A stretch of 64,000 nucleotides of DNA from Pseudobdellovibrio exovorus JSS (lineage in GTDB: Bacteria > Bdellovibrionota > Bdellovibrionia > Bdellovibrionales > Bdellovibrionaceae): the NCBI RefSeq assembly GCF_000348725.1, contig NC_020813.1, forward strand, positions 806,001-870,000, read 5' to 3'. Shown here piece by piece: positions 25,935 through 33,788 of this stretch. The notes under the pieces were generated by a model. It saw nothing but the letters and a program-made list of their open reading frames with translations. It was not told the DNA's origin and searched no databases. The position numbers and the translations under genes were made by a program. Within the stretch, counting starts at the first letter, position 1, and every line of letters starts with the position of its first letter.

Positions 25935-26588
25935 ATGGGTTTTGTGATCACAATTGATGGGCCTGCGGCCTCAGGGAAGTCCTCTGTCAGCAGAGAACTG
26001 GCAAAGCGTTTAGGTATCCCATGGGTGTCTACGGGTGCGTTTTACAGAGGATTGGCCTACGCCGCTCTGGAAAGCGGTATCGATCTATCAGATAAAGTGG
26101 CTCTAACAGAGTTAGCAATGTCAGATACGTGGAAGATCGTGATGACTCCAGAAAGAACTCAAGCTTGGTTTCGCGATCAAGATGTCACAGATAAGATTGC
26201 ACAAGAAGCTGTGGGCAATGTGGCTAGCCAAATCAGTCATTATCCAGAGGTTCGTCGTTCTCTTTTAGATCACCAGCGCCAATGCGCTTTAAAAGCCAAT
26301 GGCTTGGTTGCCGAGGGCCGAGACTGCGGAACGGTAGTCTTCCCTCAGGCCGAAGTTAAAATTTATCTGACGGCATCGTCCGAGCACAGAGCCCAAAGAC
26401 GGGCGCAAGAGTTGGGAATGGATGAAAAAGAGCTGGTGATCCAGCAAAAACAACGTGACGAGCAAGATTCAACACGTAAAACGGCTCCTCTACAGATACC
26501 ACAGGATGCCTTGGTGGTGGATACCACTCAAATGACCCTGATGGACGTTGTTGAGAAGATCCATCAGTTCGCTCAGCAAAAAATCTAA
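25935..26588 (+). CDS. cmk: Cytidylate kinase
   Basis: This 217-aa protein phosphorylates CMP/dCMP. It has the P-loop ITIDGPAASGKSSVSREL, DTGAFYR-like STGAFYRGLAYAAL (about residue 32), the substrate motif EGRDCGTVVFPQAEVK (about 127) and the RRAQEL lid. An AAGGA SD precedes it. cmk directly upstream of rpsA is an arrangement shared with many Proteobacteria. Confidence 0.95.
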   Translation: MGFVITIDGPAASGKSSVSRELAKRLGIPWVSTGAFYRGLAYAALESGIDLSDKVALTELAMSDTWKIVMTPERTQAWFRDQDVTDKIAQEAVGNVASQISHYPEVRRSLLDHQRQCALKANGLVAEGRDCGTVVFPQAEVKIYLTASSEHRAQRRAQELGMDEKELVIQQKQRDEQDSTRKTAPLQIPQDALVVDTTQMTLMDVVEKIHQFAQQKI

Positions 26589-26614
26589 TAGCCTAAAAAA
26601 TAAGCAAGTCGAGC

Positions 26615-26679
26615 GGGGTTACTCTGTGGTTGACCATAGCCTTAAAACCCCCTAGAACTACTCTTCAGCCTTAGAGTTC
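26615..26679 (+). promoter_or_regulatory. Structured leader of rpsA
   Basis: The 128-nt cmk-rpsA gap holds a nested hairpin: outer GGGGTT (26615-26620) with AACCCC (26646-26651), and inner CTGTGG (26624-26629) with CCATAG (26634-26639, one G-U pair). A second, weaker hairpin is GAACT (26655-26659) with AGTTC (26675-26679). There is no T-run after either. S1 represses its own translation in other bacteria by binding leader structure, so a similar role is plausible here but unproven. Confidence 0.4.
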
Positions 26680-26716
26680 CAAGAGGACACTTTGCGCGGG
26701 AGGAAAAAGAAAGAAC

Positions 26717-28510
26717 ATGAACAAAACATTAAATAAGAGCGAAAAAGAAAAACAATCGGTTTTAGCGATGCTAGATGCAGAAGATGCTAAGATCCCAGCA
26801 AATCCTGGTTTGAATACTCAAGCTGCAGGTGGAGAGTTCGAAAAACTCTTTTCAGCTTCAACAAAAGAACAAGATTTCAGAGTAGGTGATGTTGTCACTG
26901 GTACTGTTGTTGAGGTTCAATCAGACTACGTTCTTGTAGATATTAACTACAAATCTGAAGGTTTGATTCCGATCAATGAATTCCGTATGGTTGATGGAGT
27001 TCGCCAAGTAAAAGCTGGTGACCAAGTCGAAGTGTTGATTGACCGTATCGAAAACGATAACGGCATGATTTCATTATCTAAAGATAAAGCTGACATGTTA
27101 CGTGCATGGACAGATATTTCTAAAGCGGCTGAAAACGAAGAGATCATTGAAGGTGTTGTTGTAGCGAAAGTTAAAGGCGGCCTTTCTGTTGATATTGGCG
27201 TTAAAGCATTCTTACCAGGTTCTCAAATCGATTTGCGTCCAGTACGCAACATGGATGTTTACTTAGGTAAAAAATATAAATTCAAAGTTATCAAGTTTAA
27301 CAAAAAACGCGGTAACATCGTACTTTCTCGCAGAGCGATTCTTGAAGAAGAACGCGATAGTTTGAAAGCACAAACAGCTGATACAATGAAAGAGGGAGCT
27401 ACAGTAGTAGGTCTTGTTAAAAACGTAACTGATTACGGTGCTTTCATTGATTTAGGTGGTTTGGATGGATTGTTACACATCACAGACATGAGCTGGGGAC
27501 GTGTAAAACACCCTTCTGAGTTGATCAACGTGGGTGACGAAATCCAAGTTAAAATCTTGAAATACGACACTGAAAAAGAGCGCGTATCTTTAGGTTTAAA
27601 ACAATTAACTGAAGATCCTTGGGCAAATATCAAAGGCACATACCAAATCGGTGCTCGCGTTAAAGGTAAAGTCGTATCAGTTGCTGAATACGGTGCTTTC
27701 GTTGAGTTAGGTGATGGAGTTGAAGGTTTGATCCACGTTTCTGAAATGTCTTGGACTAAACGTGTAAAACACGCAAACCAAGTAGTTCAAGTAGATCAAG
27801 AAGTTGAAGTTCAAGTTCTTGAAATCGACACTGAAAATCGTCGTATCAGCTTGGGCATGAAACAACTTCAAGCTAATCCTTGGATCGAGTTGAAAGAAAC
27901 TTACCCTCCAGGAACTATCATTGAAGGTGAAGTAAAATCAGTAACTGATTTCGGTATCTTCGTTGGTATCGAAGACGGTATCGATGGTTTAGTTCACATC
28001 TCTGACTTCTCTTGGACTAAACGTGTAAATCACCCTTCTGAAATGTTCGCTAAAGGACAAAAAATCAGAGCGGTTGTTTTAGGTGTAGATTCTGAGAACG
28101 AAAGATTCTCTTTAGGTGTTAAACAACTTGAAGGTGATCCTTGGTCACAAATCGAAACTAAATACGGTATCGGGACACAACACGATGTTAAAGTAACTAA
28201 AACAACTGACTTCGGTGCATTTGTTGAACTTGCTGCTGATATCGAAGGTTTGATCCACATTTCTGAGTTAACAACTGATAAAATTCAAACAGTTGAAGAC
28301 TTCGTAAAAGTTGGTGAAACTTTGAAAGCTGAAGTGATTACAATCGATAAAGATGCTCGTAAAATCGGGTTGTCTTCTAAGCTTGTAAAACTGCGTGAAG
28401 CTAAAGCAGATGTTGATGACTACGTTAAAAAAGCGACTTCAACTTCTAAAACAAGCTTCGGCGACATGTTCGGCGATCAGTTGAAAAACTTAAAAACAGA
28501 TAAAAACTAG
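26717..28510 (+). CDS. rpsA: 30S ribosomal protein S1
   Basis: This 597-aa protein has six S1 (OB-fold) repeats starting near residues 52, 139, 223, 308, 395 and 480, each with the 'V.G.V..V..YGAFV.L..G.EGL.H.S..' pattern. S1 recruits mRNAs to the 30S subunit. The N-terminal 45 residues before the first repeat are longer than in E. coli and polar. Codon use is strongly biased, as expected for a highly expressed gene. A strong GGGAGG lies 13-14 nt before the ATG, with a nearer AGAAAG. Confidence 0.96.
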   Translation: MNKTLNKSEKEKQSVLAMLDAEDAKIPANPGLNTQAAGGEFEKLFSASTKEQDFRVGDVVTGTVVEVQSDYVLVDINYKSEGLIPINEFRMVDGVRQVKAGDQVEVLIDRIENDNGMISLSKDKADMLRAWTDISKAAENEEIIEGVVVAKVKGGLSVDIGVKAFLPGSQIDLRPVRNMDVYLGKKYKFKVIKFNKKRGNIVLSRRAILEEERDSLKAQTADTMKEGATVVGLVKNVTDYGAFIDLGGLDGLLHITDMSWGRVKHPSELINVGDEIQVKILKYDTEKERVSLGLKQLTEDPWANIKGTYQIGARVKGKVVSVAEYGAFVELGDGVEGLIHVSEMSWTKRVKHANQVVQVDQEVEVQVLEIDTENRRISLGMKQLQANPWIELKETYPPGTIIEGEVKSVTDFGIFVGIEDGIDGLVHISDFSWTKRVNHPSEMFAKGQKIRAVVLGVDSENERFSLGVKQLEGDPWSQIETKYGIGTQHDVKVTKTTDFGAFVELAADIEGLIHISELTTDKIQTVEDFVKVGETLKAEVITIDKDARKIGLSSKLVKLREAKADVDDYVKKATSTSKTSFGDMFGDQLKNLKTDKN

Positions 28511-28516
28511 TTTTAA

Positions 28517-28583
28517 AGGTGCGGGTTTTATACGCACCTAGACAAACAGAATTGAAAAGGGTGCCCACGGGTGCCCTTTTTTT
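28517..28583 (+). terminator. Tandem terminator after rpsA
   Basis: The first hairpin is AGGTGCG (28517-28523) with CGCACCT (28533-28539). The second is a strong terminator: AAAAGGGTGCC (28555-28565) with GGTGCCCTTTT (28570-28580), a 4-nt loop and a run of seven T. It separates rpsA from the sppA group. Confidence 0.9.
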
Positions 28584-28630
28584 ATTTTTACCCCTATAAT
28601 AGATCGTCAGATTAATAAAAAAGGATTTTT

Positions 28631-29608
28631 ATGAAGAAGTGGTCATTCCGTAGAAAATTTGTCATCGGTCTTATTCTGATTCTTTTGGGTATTTACATCT
28701 ATCGTACCTCAACAGGTTACTGGGGTGATAACGAAAGTCGACTTTCTAAAAATGCAATTCTGCACTTAGAAGTGAATGGCGTTATTCTTAATGGCAAAAA
28801 GCTATTAACCACTCTTAAAAAATACAAAACAGATTCCGCTATCAAAGCCATTGTTGTGGATATCAATTCTCCAGGAGGAGCGGTTGGTCCTTCGCAAGAA
28901 ATTTATTACGAGTTAATGCGAGTTAAGCAAGAGACTAAAAAACCAATCGTTTGTGTCAGCACCAACTTGATTGCAAGCGGTGGTTACTATGTGGCTTTGG
29001 CCTGCGACAAAATCGTAGTAGCTCCGGGGACTATGTTAGGTTCTATCGGTGTTATTATGGAGTTTGCTAACTTAGAAAAACTATATGATTGGGCTAAAAT
29101 TCAACGTTATTCAATATCTTCAGGTCGATTTAAAGACTCAGGATCTGAGTACAGACCTATGCGTGAAGATGAGCGTTTATTATTCCAAGGGATGATTGAT
29201 GAAGTATATGAACAGTTTCGCAATGCTGTGATTGAAGCTCGTCAGTTACCTCACGAAACTGTAGCTATGTATGCTGATGGACGTGTGATGACAGGAGCTA
29301 AAGCTGTCGAGCTGAAATTTGCAGATTCTATCGGGACATTTGAAGATGCGGTGAAACTAGCAGCTACAGAAGCTGGTTTAGGGGATGATTACAAAGTCTT
29401 TAAACCGAAAAAAGAGCGCACAGGCTTTATGGATATTTTCAGTCTAAATGATGATGTGGACGATCTGAACACGCTGACTGATGTTCAAGAGTTAATGAGT
29501 GGTAAAGCTGCGATTTCTAGCGGGGCCGCAAAAGAAGTTATCAGAACAGTTTTGAAAACGCGTTACTTAAATCAACCTCTTTATTTGATGCCTGGTTATT
29601 GGGAGTAG
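28631..29608 (+). CDS. sppA: Signal peptide peptidase SppA-like (S49)
   Basis: This 325-aa protein has an N-terminal membrane anchor (about residues 8-25). The S49 core includes DINSPGGAVGPSQEIY, the nucleophile Ser in LIASGGYYVALACDKI (about residue 118), and the catalytic Lys in SSGRFKDSGSEYRPM (about 170). It is the short form with one S49 domain. It degrades signal-peptide remnants in the inner membrane. The C-terminal 70 residues are polar. It heads a likely operon with the HIT and rhomboid genes. Confidence 0.87.
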   Translation: MKKWSFRRKFVIGLILILLGIYIYRTSTGYWGDNESRLSKNAILHLEVNGVILNGKKLLTTLKKYKTDSAIKAIVVDINSPGGAVGPSQEIYYELMRVKQETKKPIVCVSTNLIASGGYYVALACDKIVVAPGTMLGSIGVIMEFANLEKLYDWAKIQRYSISSGRFKDSGSEYRPMREDERLLFQGMIDEVYEQFRNAVIEARQLPHETVAMYADGRVMTGAKAVELKFADSIGTFEDAVKLAATEAGLGDDYKVFKPKKERTGFMDIFSLNDDVDDLNTLTDVQELMSGKAAISSGAAKEVIRTVLKTRYLNQPLYLMPGYWE

Positions 29609-29612
29609 TTGT

Positions 29613-30194
29613 TTGGCAAAGAAAAAAAGTCCAACAACTAAGAAAACGAAAAGCAAAAAGTCTTCATCTAAAAAAGCGAAGACTGATGGCTGGCCCAATC
29701 AACGCAACATCTTCTTTCGCCCTGAAAGACTAAAGTATGTTCGTAAGATGGTTAAAACTTCAGGTTGTGTGTTCTGTAACTCTGCAAATAAACCTGAATC
29801 TTTTGAAACACTTTGTGTTTATAAAAGTCAGCATTCCCAGATCGTCTTGAATAAATACCCTTATAATAATGGTCATCTATTGGTTTTGCCGTTAGAGCAC
29901 GTAGGACAAATATTAGAGCTAAGTCCTGAGCGCTACGACGACTTACATCGCACTTTGCGATTAGCCATTCAAGCCATTCAAGATATCTATGCCCCAAATG
30001 GGATGAATATCGGGATGAATCACGGAGCTTCTGGAGGTGCGGGTATTCCCGAGCATCTTCATTATCATATAGTTCCCCGTTGGAATGGTGATCTTAATTT
30101 CTTCCCGCTAATTGCAGGTACAAAATTAGTGATGGAGTCATTAGACGACACTTACGCACGATTAACTGAATATTTTTCTAAGATAGAGGAGTGA
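29613..30194 (+). CDS. HIT family nucleotide hydrolase/transferase
   Basis: This 193-aa protein has a Lys/Ser-rich N-terminal extension of about 25 residues (KKKSPTTKKTKSKKSSS). The HIT domain has CVFCNS, NNGHLLVLPLEHV and the catalytic HLHYHIVPRW (H-x-H-x-H, about residue 148). The length and extended C-terminus place it near Ap4A phosphorylase-type HIT proteins. Translation starts at TTG 29613, 7 nt after GGGAG; no ATG fits. It overlaps the next gene's SD region. The basic tail may bind nucleic acid; this is an inference. Confidence 0.8.
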   Translation: MAKKKSPTTKKTKSKKSSSKKAKTDGWPNQRNIFFRPERLKYVRKMVKTSGCVFCNSANKPESFETLCVYKSQHSQIVLNKYPYNNGHLLVLPLEHVGQILELSPERYDDLHRTLRLAIQAIQDIYAPNGMNIGMNHGASGGAGIPEHLHYHIVPRWNGDLNFFPLIAGTKLVMESLDDTYARLTEYFSKIEE

Positions 30195-30196
30195 GT

Positions 30197-30943
30197 ATGG
30201 CTCAGATTCAAGTTGCACCAATAACTCCAGTTGTAAAAAAAATCATGATTGCCATTGCTGCTGTTTGGATAGTGATGCAAATCGTTTTAGATAAGTTTGT
30301 GGGTTTGAATATCAGTACATGGTTTTTTCTTCACCCAGATCAGGTGATCGAAAAGTTTTGGGCATGGCAGCTCTTCACCTATATGTTTTTTCATGCGCTT
30401 TCACCTTTCCATATCTTCTTTAATGCCCTAATGCTTTACTTCTTTGGTTCTGAGTTAGAGCGCCATTGGGGTGGCCGCTTCTTCACGATTTATTATGCTG
30501 TCTGTGGGGCTGGGGCTGCCATCGTGTATTGTTTTGGCGTGGCTATTTATGCTGTGATAACTGGCAATCAGGCACCACTCGGGATTCCTGTTATTGGGGC
30601 TTCAGGGGCCTTGTTCGGTCTATTGGTGGCCTACGGAATCATCTTTGGTGAGCGAGTGGTCTACTTTATGGGTCTGTTCCCAATGAAAGCTAAGTATTTT
30701 GCTATGATTGCGGCGGCTTTAGATCTGTCCTCACTGTTGACGACTGGCTTCAGTGGTGGCGAGGTGGCCTATTTAGCCCATCTCGGGGGAGCCCTTGTCG
30801 GTTTCCTATTCTTATGGACGAATACGCGCTTAAAGCTCAGTAAAACCCGCTCTAAGCTGAATAAGAAGGGGGCTGGGCTTCGCCTTGTAGTCGATAACGA
30901 AAAGCTGAAAGACGACAAAAACGGCCCTAAATACTGGAATTGA
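30197..30943 (+). CDS. Rhomboid family intramembrane serine protease
   Basis: This 248-aa polytopic protein has about six membrane helices. HIFFNALMLYFFGSELE holds the conserved Asn region (about residue 75), the catalytic Ser is in IGASGALFGLLVAYG (about 138), and the catalytic His is in YLAHLGGALVGF (about 200). The tail is basic and soluble. I chose ATG 30197 with GAGGAG 5 nt upstream, over GTG 30191. It is expected to cleave transmembrane substrates in the inner membrane. It follows the HIT gene without a gap. Confidence 0.87.
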   Translation: MAQIQVAPITPVVKKIMIAIAAVWIVMQIVLDKFVGLNISTWFFLHPDQVIEKFWAWQLFTYMFFHALSPFHIFFNALMLYFFGSELERHWGGRFFTIYYAVCGAGAAIVYCFGVAIYAVITGNQAPLGIPVIGASGALFGLLVAYGIIFGERVVYFMGLFPMKAKYFAMIAAALDLSSLLTTGFSGGEVAYLAHLGGALVGFLFLWTNTRLKLSKTRSKLNKKGAGLRLVVDNEKLKDDKNGPKYWN

Positions 30944-30999
30944 TTTTAATCCCATTTAAAGATATATAGAACTCTGCATAAAACAGATCGAGGTAAGAG

Positions 31000-31176
31000 A
31001 TGTCATTAAATAAAGCGCTTGAAGAACTTAAGTACGATAAAAGATTAGTAGATTTGAACATTAAAATGGGACGCGTAACTAAAGAACAAGTTGAGCAGTA
31101 CACGCAAAACTTGGAAGATTTAGAGGCTCTTTGCGAAAAACTTGATATCGAAAAAGAAGATAAAGACTTAACTTAG
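31000..31176 (+). CDS. Small acidic helical protein (58 aa), unknown
   Basis: The start is an ATG at 31000, with GAGGTAAGAG just upstream acting as a Shine-Dalgarno. The product begins MSLNKALEELKYDKRLVDLN and continues as one highly charged, probably two-helix or coiled-coil protein ending EKEDKDLT. Its codon choice and lack of rare codons match neighbouring real genes. It is convergent with the L,D-transpeptidase gene, with stop codons 3 bp apart. No family recognised. Confidence 0.6.
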   Translation: MSLNKALEELKYDKRLVDLNIKMGRVTKEQVEQYTQNLEDLEALCEKLDIEKEDKDLT

Positions 31177-31179
31177 TTT

Positions 31180-32181
31180 TTATTTATTTTGTTGGTGGGC
31201 CATATTGACAACAAGAGGGGCCCACTCTTCTCTGCGAATTTTCAGAGTTCCATTCTCTTTAATAACATAAAGAGTTTTCACGCCCACATCCGAGTAACCA
31301 TCTGACTCGTATTCCTGAACAAACTGAATAAGATACTGATTTTTCAATTGAAAAATATTGGGATCAGAAACTCTAACTTTCACGTAGCTGTATCTTTCTT
31401 TTAATTTTTGTTTATGGGCCAACCATGTTTTTTTATTGAATGGTGGAGCCTGGAACTGACTCGAGTACTTTTCGATGTAATTTTCCAGATCTTGATTTTG
31501 CCAATGGGTTCTCCATTGATTGAACCATTCCAAAGCGTAGTCTTTGGCTGCCACATGCTCTTCAGCGGAAATCCAATCAATTTTGTTATCAATCACAAGA
31601 AATGTTTTATTGAGTAAAATAGTGGATTCTATTTTTTTGATGTCGTTATTGCGAAGGACAACACAGCCACGTGATCCACGCGTCAAAGGAACTTTGTCCG
31701 GTACTGAATGTAGCCAGATACCATCCCCAGTTTTATTTTGGAATTTATCGAAGTAGTTTGGATAGTTTGTCGTGAAAGCCATGGAGCCATAAGTTTCAAA
31801 TGGAATTTCCGGTGGAGCTTTGCGCTCCAGTAGGCGATAGATACCTTCAGGTGTTCTTTTGTCATTGCGTTTTGTTTTGTCGCCAGACTTTTTCCCGATA
31901 TCGATTGTGTACTGATCTTTGATGGCACCTTGGCTCAAACTGCTTAGATCGATAACGCTTAATTGTCTTTTCGTCTTATCTGCTAAGAGGGCATTTGTTG
32001 AAATGCGTTCATCTGTGGAAAGATTCAAAATCTGCTTAGGATATTTCGCTTCAATCGAAGGTGCTGGGATCAATTTAATTTCCATTGCCTCAGGTCCAGA
32101 GTCTGGTCCAGTGGCAATAGCTTTATGACTAAAGCTAAAAATAATTAAAAATGATAAAAAATTGTACAAAAACAACAACAT
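31180..32181 (-). CDS. L,D-transpeptidase (YkuD) with C-terminal NTF2-like region
   Basis: This 333-aa protein has a signal peptide (about residues 1-23). The YkuD domain (about 65-215) has TPEGIYRL, and the active-site region DGIWLHSVP...RGSRGCVVLRN carries the catalytic Cys and conserved His. The C-terminal 110 residues (YALEWFNQWRTHWQNQDLENY onward) look like an NTF2/SnoaL-type fold often fused to such enzymes. YkuD enzymes make 3-3 crosslinks or attach proteins to peptidoglycan. Bdellovibrio-type predators use several on prey or self wall; which applies here is unknown. Confidence 0.82.
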   Translation of the reverse strand: MLLFLYNFLSFLIIFSFSHKAIATGPDSGPEAMEIKLIPAPSIEAKYPKQILNLSTDERISTNALLADKTKRQLSVIDLSSLSQGAIKDQYTIDIGKKSGDKTKRNDKRTPEGIYRLLERKAPPEIPFETYGSMAFTTNYPNYFDKFQNKTGDGIWLHSVPDKVPLTRGSRGCVVLRNNDIKKIESTILLNKTFLVIDNKIDWISAEEHVAAKDYALEWFNQWRTHWQNQDLENYIEKYSSQFQAPPFNKKTWLAHKQKLKERYSYVKVRVSDPNIFQLKNQYLIQFVQEYESDGYSDVGVKTLYVIKENGTLKIRREEWAPLVVNMAHQQNK

Positions 32182-32292
32182 AGCGGTGTCTCTCTATCAA
32201 CTCTATACAGGGGCTAGTCTTTGTACAAGTTTTTTTGTAAGGGAAGATTTGAGCGGTTGTCCTAAATTGAGAATCTCTGGATTGGCACTAAA

Positions 32293-32311
32293 GGCTAGTC
32301 CTGCTCTAGCC
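32293..32311 (+). promoter_or_regulatory. Hairpin covering the ribosome-binding region of the FliL-like gene
   Basis: GGCTAG (32293-32298) pairs perfectly with CTAGCC (32306-32311) around a 7-nt loop and ends 12 nt before ATG 32324. No Shine-Dalgarno is visible outside it. A second copy of GGCTAGTC occurs at 32212-32219. It may control translation, or mark that the true start is elsewhere. Confidence 0.35.
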
Positions 32312-32323
32312 GATCCACTTTGC

Positions 32324-32812
32324 ATGAAGGCAACAGTCAAAAAAATCTTAGTGGCATCCATGGTGACAATGAATCTAGCCGCATTGGGATTAGGAACCTA
32401 TTGGGTTTTTATTTCAACCGTAGGTTACGAGTATCCCAATAAAATCACTGAAAAAAAACTGCGTGAACCTGCGAGCTTAAATGAAAAATTCGCTCAGGCG
32501 CCGCTTGTGTACACGATGGATAATTTGGTGGTGAATTTAGCAGGTGTGCCCAAAAGAATGATCATGGTGCAAGTGAACTTAGATATGATCAGTCCTATTG
32601 CCTTCCAAGAGATCATGGATTTTGATAATCGTGCTAAAGCGCGTGATCGCATCGTGCGTATTTTAAATGATAAGACTTTTGATGACCTTGAAACCATTCA
32701 AGGTAAGCTCTTCTTGAAAGATAAAATAGTTTCAGAAGTGAATCAGGTGTTAAGTAAAGGTCTTGTGAAAGATGTGTACTTTTCAGCCTTCGTTATGAAC
32801 TCGGAGTTATAA
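32324..32812 (+). CDS. FliL-like flagellar basal body-associated protein
   Basis: From ATG 32324 the protein has 162 aa, with an N-terminal membrane helix (VASMVTMNLAALGLG, about residues 8-28) and a periplasmic FliL-like domain. FliL landmarks are DNLVVNLAGVPKRMIMVQVNL (the 'f.VNL......y..v...l' strand), a helix with IRDRII-like ARDRIVRILNDKTFDDL, and LSKGLVKDVYFSAFVM at the end. FliL supports the stator ring of the flagellar motor. The in-frame extension upstream to 32162 is not FliL-like and I left it out. No other flagellar gene is nearby. Confidence 0.72.
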   Translation: MKATVKKILVASMVTMNLAALGLGTYWVFISTVGYEYPNKITEKKLREPASLNEKFAQAPLVYTMDNLVVNLAGVPKRMIMVQVNLDMISPIAFQEIMDFDNRAKARDRIVRILNDKTFDDLETIQGKLFLKDKIVSEVNQVLSKGLVKDVYFSAFVMNSEL

Positions 32813-32842
32813 TAATCTGCTTTTAAAAGAACAGGTTCATTC

Positions 32843-32873
32843 AAAAAAAAAGAGGCTCTAAGCCTCTTTTTTT
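32843..32873. terminator. Bidirectional terminator
   Basis: AAAAAGAGGCT and AGCCTCTTTTT form a perfect stem around CTA, with A-run and T-run flanks. It lies between the FliL-like gene (+) and the convergent secreted protein gene (-) and can serve both. Confidence 0.9.
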
Positions 32874-32895
32874 ATTTGTAGGTATTATCAAATAT

Positions 32896-33654
32896 CTATC
32901 GGCGTTTCTGATAAATCTTCATACCGACATAACCCAGAACGGCTAAGATGAACAGGGCTAAGCCAATCAGCATTTCATTTTGAAAGATACTTTTCTTCGC
33001 TTTCGCATGAGCTGCTGTTTCTTCCGGCGCAATAAGATCTGTAGGCATAGCTCCACTGATTGGGGCTCCTAAAATATCAGAAGAGCCGTGAAGAGGACCC
33101 AGATCAGGTCTGTTAAGTAAGTCTTTGGTGGCGATCACACGTAAAGAGCGGATGGTGCGATCAAAGTTAGGACTGTGTTTCGCATAGTGTTTGTTGTGAG
33201 CGCTGAAGGTCACCAAGATGGCAATTTGATCCTTGATCGTGGCCAAGTAACGAGTGAAGTAGTTTGGAACCTCACTGTCCTGATGAAGGGCATCGAGCCA
33301 CTTTTGATCATTGATTTTTTGCTCTTGAGATTTGTATTTCACCAGAGACGTCAGAGGAATACCAGATTGAGTCACTGTATTGATGGGGTTGTCCATGTGG
33401 CCGGCATAGATTTCATAAGAGTCAGTTGGACCGGTTTCTTTAGCTGTTAAAATAATAACCGCTTCTTTTGCCTCTTGAGGATCTTCAGCGCGGCAAACCC
33501 ATTCAGTCTGTTCGAGCTGGCACTTCCAATTGTCCTGCATTTCAAAAGAAATATAGGCGTTTTTAAAGGTTCTTGCCTCAGCTTGTAGACTTGATAGTCC
33601 TACAGAAGCTAAACACAGAACAGATAAAGTAAGTTTAGTCCTGAATCTTGACAC
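32896..33654 (-). CDS. Secreted membrane-anchored protein, unknown
   Basis: This 252-aa protein has an N-terminal signal peptide ending near AEA-RTF (residue 28). A periplasmic domain follows with two cysteines (DNWKCQLEQTEWVCRAED), then a Pro/Ala-rich linker and a C-terminal membrane helix LIGLALFILAVLGYVGM with a KIYQKRR stop-transfer tail. No family recognised. It is divergent from a LysR-family gene, with 134 bp between them holding a long inverted repeat, so it is the natural candidate for the LysR target. Confidence 0.65.
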   Translation of the reverse strand: MSRFRTKLTLSVLCLASVGLSSLQAEARTFKNAYISFEMQDNWKCQLEQTEWVCRAEDPQEAKEAVIILTAKETGPTDSYEIYAGHMDNPINTVTQSGIPLTSLVKYKSQEQKINDQKWLDALHQDSEVPNYFTRYLATIKDQIAILVTFSAHNKHYAKHSPNFDRTIRSLRVIATKDLLNRPDLGPLHGSSDILGAPISGAMPTDLIAPEETAAHAKAKKSIFQNEMLIGLALFILAVLGYVGMKIYQKRR

Positions 33655-33702
33655 GATGACCTCACTTTGATGTGGACGTAAAGTTTATTTACCGCCTATC
33701 AT

Positions 33703-33765
33703 TATAAGCATAAATTATATAAACGACCAGCAGAATTATTTTAGCGTGAGTATATCATGCTTATA
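33703..33765. promoter_or_regulatory. Inverted repeat in the lysR divergent promoter region
   Basis: TATAAGCAT (33703-33711) and ATGCTTATA (33757-33765) are perfect 9-bp inverted copies, 45 bp apart, one near each divergent start. Neither alone shows a clear LysR T-N11-A box, but paired sites in the divergent region are typical of LysR autoregulation. Confidence 0.45.
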
Positions 33766-33788
33766 TAGGGTATCTAGAAGGAGAGTTT

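Noticed and set aside
32162-32323. N-terminal extension of the FliL-like protein
   Set aside because: It is not FliL-like, lacks an SD and would place the membrane anchor about 60 residues in; the gap also holds divergent promoters.
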